Shown: positions 44,284-53,700 of the stretch, in pieces
Layout: the number at the start of each line of letters is the position of its first letter
Numbering within the stretch: position 1 is the stretch's first letter
From: Blattamonas nauphoetae
Taxonomy: Eukaryota > Preaxostyla > Oxymonadida
Direction of reading: 5' to 3'
DNA length: 64,000 nucleotides
Assembly (NCBI GenBank): GCA_033064195.1
Contig: JARBJD010000263.1
Location: 43,290-107,289 of the forward strand
Position numbers and translations under genes: made by a program
The notes under the pieces: model-generated
Told to the model about the DNA's origin: nothing
What the model saw: only the letters and a program-made list of their open reading frames with translations
Databases searched by the model: none

Positions 44284-45118
44284 AAATCGAGGAGAAGTGA
44301 GAACAGACGACACCCACAACGATATCTACAATGATACGTCGTGAATTACGAAGAATGAGAGTCGAGTGCTTCGGGAGCAATCGGATTCGCTGGATCAGAA
44401 AGGATAGAGGCTTCGTTTGTGTGTGCGAATGAGCAACCAGAGACAAAGCCAGTCAGCCAACCACAACCAAAAACATTTCCAACTTCTTCGCCTGTTCAGC
44501 AGTTCAGCTCCTCCAAAAGCCAAACAGCCTGTACAAAAACAAACTCACACTTTTCCCCTCTCTTCTCCAGTTTTTCCGCGAAACCAGCAACTCAGTCTCT
44601 CCAGTCAAGGTGCAAGAACAACCAAAACCAACTCAACCAGCTGTTCATCAAGTCACACTGACCTTACAAGCTGAGTCAAAACCTCCTGAACAAGAACCAA
44701 ATTCACCACAAACAGAATCACGCTTCCAAGACCCGAATGCAAAGAACAAGAAGAGAATGGGTGGAAGAAGAGGAGGATGAGTGGAAGAAGAGGAAGGGCG
44801 GGAAGATGAAGAAGAAGAAGAAGAGGGAGCAGGCCGTGGATTAGGATGCTGAATATGCACATTATCTCAAAGAAGATCAGTTTGTAATCCTAAAAAGCCT
44901 CCATTCGGTCATAATCTTCAATTCTCCATCAATTCATCCATTTCTCGATTTCACCCATTGTCCAAGAACAGCGAGAGCCAGTTCAACGTTTTCAGTCCAT
45001 TTTGTCTGTTCGGTGAGTTTGTGGTTCTCATTGGAACGATAAGGACAGTCGATACTCCTTGTGGGTGTCTGGCGGAAAGGGAATACTGCACCCTTAATCT
45101 GAATTCTTCTCCGAGGGA
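44284..45118. other. intergenic; low-complexity open stretch, possible gene remnant
   Basis: No convincing gene. Between about 44390 and 44790 there are Gln/Pro/Ser-rich open stretches in neighbouring frames, for example PVKVQEQPKPTQPAVHQVT, that read like coding sequence but lack a start or clear splice sites. Next comes a purine-rich GAAGA-type run (about 44755-44830). The remainder is the 5' flank of the dehydrogenase gene. Confidence 0.35.
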
Positions 45119-46303
45119 ATGAATATCAACACAGTTACTGAAATCATCCACAACACCCACGTGTTCTTTGGTATTGGGGCCATCCAAAAGATCGACTACA
45201 TCGTGGAAGAACTGAAGAAACGTGGAGTGAGGAGCATTCTTTGCATGACAGGAAGAGCAGCGTACGAAAAAACAGGCGCATGGAAATTCTGCACTGACGC
45301 TTTCGCGAAGCACGGTGTGAAGTTCGCGTTGTTCAACAAGGTGTCGTCGAACCCAAACGACACTGAAGTGGACGAAGCAGTTGCACTTGGAAAGAAAGAA
45401 GGATGCAATGCTGTTATCGGTATCGGAGGTGGTTCCCCAATCGATGCTGGTAAATCAGCGGCTATCCTTCTGTCACACACGGACAAGACCTGCGCCCAGC
45501 TGTTCAAATATGAATTCACGCCAGAAAAAGCAGTTCCTTTCGTTGCGATCAACCTGACTCACGGGACTGGAAGCGAAGCGAACAGATTTGCAGTTGTGTC
45601 TGTGCCGGCGGAAGAGTTGAAGCCAGCGATTGCTACGCCTCTTATCTATCCAGCATTCTCGATTGACGATCCGGCTCTGATGACGTCTCTGCCAGACAAG
45701 CAGACAATGTACGTGTCTGTTGATGCAGTGAACCACGTTACTGAGGCGGCAACGACGACGTGCACGAACCCATTTGCGATCTCTCTGGCGCTGGAAACAG
45801 TGAAGCTGGTGGCGAAATACCTTCCACTGGCGCAGAAGGATCCAAAGAACCTGGAAGCTCGTTACTGGCTTGCCTATGCGGCTATGCTTGCTGGTGTCTC
45901 TTTCGACAATGGATTCCTGCACTACACGCACGCTCTGGAGCACCCACTGTCAGCTGTGAAGCCTGAGGTGACGCATGCTCTTGGGCTTGGTGTGCTTCTT
46001 CCAGCAGTTATTGAGGAGATCTACCCGGCGTCAGCTAAGATTGTGGCAGAGTTGTATGCCCCAATTGTGCCTGGATTGAAGGGTGTGCCGTCTGAAGCTA
46101 AACAAGCGGCGGATGGTGTGCGCAACTGGCTGAAGTCAGTGGGTCTGACGGAACGTCTTAGTGACCTCGGATTCTCAAAGGCAGACGTGCCAAAGCTGGT
46201 TAAACTGACATTCAGCACACCATCACTTGGTTTGATGCTCGCAGCCGCTCCCACGAAAGCAACGGAAGCTACAGTGGAGAGAATTTTCACGCAATCTTTG
46301 TAG
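45119..46303 (+). CDS. iron-containing alcohol dehydrogenase
   Basis: An intronless frame of 394 residues, the usual length. The NAD(P)-binding GGGSPIDAGKSAA motif lies near residue 103, followed by LTHGTGSEANRFAV. The metal ligands typical of the family are visible: Asp and His in VDAVNHVTE, His in HALEHPLSAV, and His in EVTHALGLGVLLP. These enzymes reduce aldehydes to alcohols, or the reverse, and serve fermentative redox balance in anaerobes. The absence of introns among intron-bearing neighbours, and the strong similarity to bacterial-type enzymes, raise the possibility of lateral transfer. The gene sits between the two copies of the 160-bp direct repeat. Confidence 0.92.
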   Translation: MNINTVTEIIHNTHVFFGIGAIQKIDYIVEELKKRGVRSILCMTGRAAYEKTGAWKFCTDAFAKHGVKFALFNKVSSNPNDTEVDEAVALGKKEGCNAVIGIGGGSPIDAGKSAAILLSHTDKTCAQLFKYEFTPEKAVPFVAINLTHGTGSEANRFAVVSVPAEELKPAIATPLIYPAFSIDDPALMTSLPDKQTMYVSVDAVNHVTEAATTTCTNPFAISLALETVKLVAKYLPLAQKDPKNLEARYWLAYAAMLAGVSFDNGFLHYTHALEHPLSAVKPEVTHALGLGVLLPAVIEEIYPASAKIVAELYAPIVPGLKGVPSEAKQAADGVRNWLKSVGLTERLSDLGFSKADVPKLVKLTFSTPSLGLMLAAAPTKATEATVERIFTQSL

Positions 46304-46508
46304 ATGTGTGTTTGATGAGCCAAGCTGTAGCAACTAACATGTTGTAAACGTTCTGTTTGTATCCCATTCTCCCGATATATAGTTTTTGCACTATATGTGT
46401 AAGCACCGATGGTTCAAGTCGGTGCAGATGTAGTTCACTTCTCGTATTACGTTGTACCACTCTATTTTTGCCATATCTGGTCGAATGTTGTGTGAACAGA
46501 GAATATTA
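46304..46508. other. short intergenic stretch with a small hairpin
   Basis: The 3' flank of the dehydrogenase gene. A 7-bp inverted repeat (46403-46409 against 46419-46425, GCACCGA/TCGGTGC) could form a hairpin with a 9-nt loop. It may belong to the 3' UTR. No gene seen. Confidence 0.3.
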
Positions 46509-47519
46509 TTTCGATTGATTGTTTGTTTGGGACTGTTGTCTAGTCACCCAACAATCCGGGAGTAAATAACTATGCGGGAGTTTTTTTATGTGTCTCAAAA
46601 GTTGGGAGTAACCTTGGATTTTTAATTTTTTTCGACAATTTTTCACTAGAAATAACATATTTATGAATAAATGAAGTGTCCTAGGTGGTTCAGAACAAAT
46701 AGTTTTGATTACCCAGCACATATTTCTCATGACCTTGAAAAGTTGATCTCGTTGTATCTCCATAACCAGACAAAATTTTGACATGAAATTTTCGCGAAAA
46801 TGAATGATTTGAGAAAAATAAACTTTTGATATTTTAACTTTTTAATTTTTTTCCCCACCTCTCGAGAAAGAATGTGTTGATTTTGACATCATCCCAAAAT
46901 TGCTCTCTCGCTATGCATCAGAAGGGAATTTCGTTTTCAAAATTCCTACAAATGATGTCAACTCTGTCCTAATCGAGTTCAAATGATCAATTTTGCATGA
47001 AAGGCGAATCGTGAGTGACAAATCCGAAGACTCTTGGAGCATTCCTTGAAAAATGATGAAAAACCTTGATTTTGGTGCCTTCGAAAAAAAAAGTTTGAAA
47101 TGTCAAAAGTTTATTTTTCTCAAATCATTCATTTTCGCGAAAATTTCATGTCAAAATTTTGTCTGGTTATGGAGATACAACGAGATCAACTTTTCAAGGT
47201 CATGAGAAATATGTGCTGGGTAATCAAAACTATTTGTTCTGAACCACCTAGGACACTTCATTTATTCATAAATATGTTATTTCTAGTGAAAAATTGTCGA
47301 AAAAATTAAAAATCCAAGGTTACTCCCAACTTTTGAGACACATAAAAAACTCCCGCATAGTTATTTACTCCCGGATTGTTGGGTGACTATCTTGATTGCA
47401 TCTTCATTTTCTTGATTTTGATGAACTTGTCTCATTTCACCGATTCTCTTTTCGTTCAGAAATCATCCAACTTTCAATACATCCAGAAATATACTCAATC
47501 CTCCATTCTCTTCAGCGTG
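46509..47519. repeat. 160-bp direct repeat, copy B, split by a transposon
   Basis: 46509-46540 matches the start of copy A (44124 onward) and 47390-47519 matches the rest. Together the flanks are 162 bp, two more than copy A. The extra two bases are the TC found on both sides of the inserted element. I count two substitutions relative to copy A. Confidence 0.9.
46541..47389. mobile_element. 849-bp foldback (MITE-like) DNA element with ~300-bp terminal inverted repeats
   Basis: The ends are perfect inverted copies beginning TAGTCACCCAACAATC. The inverted similarity runs with few mismatches for about 300 bp: left arm about 46541-46845, right arm about 47087-47389. One mismatch is a T-run of different length near the tips. 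The central part (about 46846-47086) has no long ORF. Comparison with the empty copy A gives a 2-bp target duplication, TC, or equivalently a shift of the boundary by one T. No transposase is encoded, so it would depend on an enzyme supplied elsewhere. Arms this long suggest a foldback element rather than a classic short-TIR MITE. Confidence 0.85.
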
Positions 47520-47613
47520 TTTGCGCGAAGAGAAGAATGTCAAATATGTGAAAGAACACGACATGCACGGATGAAATCAAACAAACAAAAATGTCTCTCT
47601 GCCCATCATGGGA

Positions 47614-48624
47614 CTATTTCTTGCTCCAGTTGTCTCCAAAACTCTTATGCTGAGTCTCTTCAATTCCACGATGTCCAGCAATCTCTCGCGCGTTCAGTCC
47701 TTCTTCCAGACGCTTAAAGTCTTCATCACTCAGCTTCACTTTCCCCCCTCCAAGGTTTTCCAGAATTCGTTCTTGGTTCTTTGACCCTGGAATTGGCACA
47801 ACATTCGGATATTTCTTCAACATCCACGCCAATGAGATTTGTGCATTTGTTGCCTTGTACTTCGCTGCCACTTCACCAATCAGGTTGAGAAGCCATTGAT
47901 TCGCCTCAATGTTCTCTTTCGAAAGCTGTGGCACAAACTTTCGAACATCGTCAACTTCTGAGAATGCTGTCTCTTTTGTGATCTTCCCTGACAGGAATCC
48001 ACTCGCAATCGGTGAAAACGGCACAAGTCCAATGTTGTTCGCCAAAAGAAATGGAAGCACTTCCTTTTCGCAATCTCGTTCCATCATCGAATACAAGTTT
48101 TGAACAGCAGTCACTGGTGTCATTGCATGAGCCCTGGCAATCAGATCCTTTCCAACCTGGCTCAGACCCCATCCTCGAATCAGCCCTTCCGAAATCAGTT
48201 GTCCCATCACTCTGGCGACGTCTTCAATCGCAACTGATTCGTGAACTCGATGAAGATAGTACAAATCAACATAGTTCGTTTGTAGATTCTTGAGTGACTT
48301 TTCCAGATGGCCCTTGATCGATGTGAACAAGTCTGCTCCATTTTCGTAGTCTGCGTCTTGGATGAACAGCTTCGTCGCAAGAACCACCTTTCCACGGAAT
48401 GGGGCAATTGCTTTTCCAACCAATATTTCGTTGTGACCTGGGAAAAATTGTTCCTTTCCGTAGATTTCCGCTGTATCAAAGAACGTGCATCCTGCTTCGT
48501 ATGCTTTTCTGATTGCTTCAATCGCGTATTCTTCGCTTGGCACTTCACCATATCCGTGGCTGAATGCCATACAGCCCATCCCGACCGCAGACACTTCGAG
48601 GTTTCCTAATTTTCTCGTTTCCAT
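47614..48624 (-). CDS. aldo/keto reductase
   Basis: An intronless frame of 336 residues from the ATG at 48624. It begins METRKLGNLEVSAVGMGCM, the typical first strand of the family. The catalytic tetrad is visible: Asp and Tyr in FFDTAEIYG, Lys in VVLATKLF, and His in DLYYLHRV. The NADPH-binding C-terminal part has VVPIPGSKNQERILENLG. The relatives it most resembles are stress-induced or general aldehyde reductases that use NADPH. Like the dehydrogenase gene nearby, it lacks introns and looks bacterial in type. It ends 95 bp from the right edge of repeat copy B. Confidence 0.92.
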   Translation of the reverse strand: METRKLGNLEVSAVGMGCMAFSHGYGEVPSEEYAIEAIRKAYEAGCTFFDTAEIYGKEQFFPGHNEILVGKAIAPFRGKVVLATKLFIQDADYENGADLFTSIKGHLEKSLKNLQTNYVDLYYLHRVHESVAIEDVARVMGQLISEGLIRGWGLSQVGKDLIARAHAMTPVTAVQNLYSMMERDCEKEVLPFLLANNIGLVPFSPIASGFLSGKITKETAFSEVDDVRKFVPQLSKENIEANQWLLNLIGEVAAKYKATNAQISLAWMLKKYPNVVPIPGSKNQERILENLGGGKVKLSDEDFKRLEEGLNAREIAGHRGIEETQHKSFGDNWSKK

Positions 48625-48787
48625 GGTAGTGAAGAGTTTCGATTTGATCTGACCATATCCCCATCACAGTGAGTCAACTTTCTCAAGGAATCGTGAAGAC
48701 TAGGGAGAATGGTTCAACAAATACCAGGAGAAGAAAAAGCATCGAATTGTGTCAACCTGAGTCCTTTTCAATGACTTGTTGTTTGGC

Positions 48788-48985
48788 TCAATGTCTATTG
48801 GTTTGATGAATTGTTTTCACGACATGGATATGTGAAAGCTGATTGCACACATGATTCCTCATCAATAGCATATTTTCAATTGTATCTGTCATCTCAACGT
48901 TCCGAGTCCGAACTTTTTCCCTCCGGTTTATCATTTCTTGGATTGCTCTGCTCTGTCGAAGCTTCGTTGTGGCATACCCTTTCAT
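48788..48985 (-). CDS. small helical protein, 65 residues, tentative
   Basis: From the ATG at 48985 a frame of 65 residues (start MKGYATTKLRQSRAIQEMIN) ends at 48788. The composition is that of a charged amphipathic helix. The frame is open upstream for another 25-30 codons without an ATG, so an upstream exon is possible. It lies between the aldo/keto reductase and the divergent gene at 49078. No family recognised; it could be a chance ORF. Confidence 0.35.
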   Translation of the reverse strand: MKGYATTKLRQSRAIQEMINRREKVRTRNVEMTDTIENMLLMRNHVCNQLSHIHVVKTIHQTNRH

Positions 48986-49077
48986 TGACAATTCCCTTTT
49001 GATTATTATGTTAGATTCATCGGTTTTGGATGTGTAATTTAGTTTGAAACAAAAATAAGGGAGATGTGGAGCTCAAC

Positions 49078-50613
49078 ATGAAGTCTGATGATGAAAATAC
49101 ATTTATAGTGTGCATTACTTTTCAATCGAACCATTTGTTTCAGAAATATTTCTCATTTTCCAATAAAAAAGGAAGAGAAGCGATCACATCCCTCCCGTTC
49201 TCCTCGCGCTTTGAAGAAGCTTGTCTGACACTCTTTTGTTTTAATGTTTACTAAATGGATAATTATAACTTTTTTCTTACTTTTTCACGGCTTTCTTCTC
49301 TCACAGACATCGAGTCACCTCATCAGAGTTTGACATCTCCAACTTCATTTCAACGAAATCATATCACTCTCACTGATGGGGCTATCTCTATTATGAAAGA
49401 TGGTATTCCCTTTTTTTAAATTTCTCAGATAGTAGCTTCATCAACAACAAAGAACAAGATCGAACTTGAGACAAAATCTGCCCGACTCTACTATTCACCT
49501 GTTTCGCTACCTCTAAACTCCAGAAATCGTCCAACGCTGCCATTTCAGTTTCGAAACTTCGTCAGATTAGCAATTGGATCGTCGTTATCACTCAAAGCTG
49601 ACACAATCACAATTGAATCCCTCTCCGGAAAATTGCATCAAAACTCTCCATTCACAAGCATAATCCTCCAACATTCTCGATCTCTTTCAGTGTTGAGCTT
49701 TTCTACTCCGCATTTTCAGGCAGAAGTCCAAGGCACCCTCACAAACTCTTTTCTCGCCCTTCCACTCTCATCTGTGAAGATTCAACTTCATTATTGTCAA
49801 TCCTCCACTTCAAACACACATCTTGCATCCCTTTTTAGGCTTTCATTCGACAATATTCCTCGCATCTTCTCATTCCAATCAACAGTTCCTCCTAAATCAT
49901 CCCAACCTCTGGAGACAGATCCAATTTCCCAACAAAATATCACAACACCACAAAGCGTGACCCCATCCACTCCAACTCAGCTTACGTTCGTTCCTCTCCG
50001 AAAGAAAAAGCCACTCGCTGTCGTAACAATCGCCCCAACTTCGCCCCAGAATCAGTCCGTGTCTGAACCTCCCCCTCAGCGAATACCAACGCCCCCGCTC
50101 TCTGCTCAGAACGAGAGCAACCCCATCACTGTAACTCTCACACTCACTGGAGATGATCGAGAGAAGGCCAACAAGAAGAGAGCCGATAGGTTGATTCAGC
50201 TGATGGCAACCCTTGCCCAACCAACGCGTCCTCCAGCACTCACCACTCTCAACTTTCAAGCGTTTTCTCTGATCCCTCAATCGCCGTCGTCATTCCATTG
50301 GCATAAGTCTTCTGGAGTCTCTGCCTCGTCACGACCGATCCAACTGCCCAAACAAGTTCAGGATGTGTCTTCGGTTGCACCGTCTCCACTTACCAAGTCG
50401 CTCGAGAGACGGAAGCCATTGATGAAGATCTCAAAACATGATCTTGGGCAGTTAAGAGCCCAGATTGATGCTGAAAGAGAGAAGGTGAAGACCAGAAGAA
50501 GCACGCTTCAGACTGAATACGACGAGGTTGAAGCTATTCTGCTCCGACGCGTCGAGGGCACTTTGACAGTGCCTGTGAGGCGGCTCCTTTCCATCCATAC
50601 TCAGATGATTTGA
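49078..50613 (+). CDS. four-exon protein of unknown function
   Basis: Exons 49078-49107, 49144-49222, 49307-49402 and 49433-50613 join through introns of 36, 84 and 30 nt to give 461 residues in phase. The last intron uses the AG of CAGATAG; an earlier CAG would bring in a stop. The N-terminus is Ser/Thr-rich. Residues about 80-200 contain beta-type strands (ARLYYSPVSLPL, FVRLAIGSSLSLKADTITIE). Next comes a Pro/Ser/Gln-rich linker and a C-terminal helix with coiled-coil character (LRAQIDAEREKVKTRRSTLQ). I recognise no family. Confidence 0.6.
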
Positions 50614-50704
50614 TTATTTTCGGTCCTCTTTTTTTGATTCTGCGAGAAACTTAATCTTGATTAAATGAATCATTTCATTAAGAATTTTTGTGAAATGAGA
50701 GAAA

Positions 50705-53700
50705 TTAAAGAGCATGAAGGAGGAGCGATATTTCATTTCGAGACGAAGATATCATTTCTCCACAAACAGAAGAGATTGAACACAGCGCAGCATCATTCAG
50801 GAATTGTGACTGCGATTGGAAGGAAGAAAGGGGATTGGGTGAGAAAGACGACGAGGAGAGAAGTTCTAGCACCGTTTCTTTGAGTGTAGAAACAGAGCAA
50901 AGTTTCGAGGTTTCTGCAGAAAGGATGAGTGCTGTTTGTTGAACAAGATTGAGCCAGCTCAGGATGATGTCTTGCTCTTCCATTGCAGATTCTTCGAGTG
51001 TGGTGTGCCCGTTTTCAATTGCAGTGTTTATCAGTGAGAGACAGAGACGGATTGAATCAAGTTCGGCAAAAACTGGATCCGATCCACTTGAGAACATTGA
51101 AAAGAAGCGAAGAGATTCAGAGCTGGCGATGGCATCCAAATTGTTCGACAGCCACTCCAGAAGTCCACCTTGTTGGGTGACAACATGGAAGAAGGAAGCG
51201 ATGATACGTCGAGCTTCGATGAGAGAAAGACGATGAGCGAGCTTCCATTGACATCCGAAAAGGGCATGGGTGATGCAGCGGTGGAAAGAAGAAGGCGTTG
51301 TCAATCGCTGGCTGAGGAAGACAGCAATCATTTCGTGGATCCATTCTTCTGGGATGCCGAGGGTGGATGTGCAGAGTGTCATTGAGGGATGGTTGAATGA
51401 GCGGTTTGGTGATGGGACGAGTCTTCCGGTTTCGGCGATGGAGAGAAGGAGTCGATAGAGTGACGTGAATGAGGGTGTGTTGAGATTGGTGAATAATGGA
51501 GAATAATCTGTGGATGGGGTGTCCGAGAAGAGCGGGAGAGAAGAGAGAAGATGTGCAGATGTGAGGAGGACTCTGCGAATCGTGTTGATTCGAAGGGACT
51601 CTGAGAGAGAGCATGACCCTTCCCAATCAGTCGACATGAGACGAAGCGGGTTGAGATCAGAATGCTCGTCGAGACTGGTCGATGAATGTGTGAGAGTTAA
51701 CGAGTCATTCAACGTGGCATCAATGGAGTGATCTTTTGAAACTGGTTTCAATGGAGAGAACGTGCAGATTGATGAATTGAGTCGTTGAGCTGTGTGCGAG
51801 TTTGTTAATGCGACTTCTGACGGTGAGAGAGTTTGAGAATGTGGGGGAGTGATTGGGAGAGACATTGAAACAAAACATGCCCAATCCCACATCCCGACAG
51901 AGAGGAGTTGTGTGATGAACGAAGAGATCACCTGGATAGAGAGAGGCGAAGTTCTGGATCCATCATCGGTGATTGATTCGTGAGGGAGTGATCCGAGCCC
52001 AATCTGATTGTGGAGGAGAGTGAGAAGAAGAAATGGAGCTCTGAAATCGAGAGGATGTGACGACGAGGCAAGAGGGTGGAGAGCCAGCTCGAGGGAATGT
52101 GACGGGTCCGCGAAAAGTGACACAAGATGGTAGAGTGAATCAAACGGTGCTTGGACGATCTCCAACGATCCCGAGGTGATCCGGAAAGGAGCTAGGCGAG
52201 ATTGAAGAGCGTATTTGTCGGGGGTGTCTGTGCTGAGACAGGGATGCGAAGTAGCAGCACTTTTCGGTGTGTCCAGAGCAATGGCTCGTAGAGGATCCAC
52301 ATCAGGAACGAAGATCGAGTGCTGATTCATCTCAGGAAGAGGAGCGGAGTGGTATTTCCTCAAGATTCCTGAGATAGACGCTGTGTTGATGTGGCTGACA
52401 TGTCCCTCTCTCAGAACGGGCAGGTACGGTGCATCTGCATAGCCTTGTTGATACGCCCTCACGTATTCGCGAAGAGTGGTATCTACAACACTCAACGTAT
52501 CTTCCTTCTTCTGCTTCACCGACGACAGACCATACCACATCAGCATTCCAAATGTTCTCCTCCAACCGAGACATGGGACAGATGGGAGATATCCAGCGAC
52601 AATCTCGAAGATCGAGCGCTCAGACACATCCATCACATCCAAAGCACGGTTGTTTTTCCAAAGAGACAGCTGTCGATCCAGCATTTCTCTCATAGACGAG
52701 TCATGTGACGAGAAGAGTTGTGGGATAAGGGTGGAGAGGTGGAAGTGGCGGTTGTTGTTGAGAAGTTGAGTTGCGAGTGCGAGTTTGCAACCCGACAGAG
52801 CGACGAGGGATTCAGTGAGACTGTTCAGACTCCGTTCTTGTTGGAGGAGTATTGAGTTGTGATGAGATGAGCATCGTTTGGCAGACGAGGAAGTCGTTGT
52901 GCAGAGAGAGAGGCACGTCCGCTTTGTGTTCGATGGTTGGTCTGTTTCGCTGTCAGAAAAATCCTCGTCTTTGTCTTCCTCCTCCTCTTTTTGGGGTTCC
53001 TGCTGACGAGCGATCAGTTGTCGGAGGTCGTGTATGTTCCGCACGACTTCATCTTCCACGATGTTCGTCCATCCATCTGCGATAGCTTTCCGTCTGATTC
53101 GGATCCATGCTTCGGTGGTGTATTCCTCCTCGCTTCGGAGGACATCCCGCTTCCGACCCTCTCCGAGCAGAGGACCCCACAGTGTCTGTGAGAGGGTCAT
53201 CAGGTTGGCAGCTTGTGAGAGAGCCCTGGTCTCTGGTGAGGTGTGTGGAGAAGGGAGGAGGGCTTGTTTTGCCTCGGAGAGATCACGCTGAACACTTCCT
53301 AACGCAGACGCCGCAATTGATGGTTCTGGAGATGTAGAATAACGAGAGATGGCAAGTGAAGTGTTCAGAAATGGGAGAGTGAGAGCTCGTGCAGTGTTTG
53401 GACTTTCGAAACCAGGAGCAGGAAGCATTCTGAGGAGAGAAAACGACGGCTGGAAGGGCTTTGGAGGTTGCGAGAGCGGAGTGTGGTTGACATGGCATTC
53501 CACAAGATCCCGTTTCTTTTTTGGGATCACCAGCACTTCTCCTGTCAGACCACCCTCTCCGCTGAGAGTGGCTCCAGCACGCATCCACAGAATTGGGAAT
53601 GCACAGCGGAAGAACGAATTCATGTTGGGTGAAACAGAATAATCGCTCTGCTCGTATTTCCCATCCGTTCCGAGTGCCTCTGGAAGGAAACCGTTTGTGA

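Noticed and set aside
46403-46425. tRNA-like GGTTCAAG T-loop
   Set aside because: The bases around it do not form a T-arm stem and no acceptor, D or anticodon arm can be drawn; it is a simple 7-bp hairpin.
46506-47309. Short ORFs of the same sequence in both arms of the foldback element
   Set aside because: They are the two copies of the inverted repeat read outward and lack features of a transposase or any known protein.
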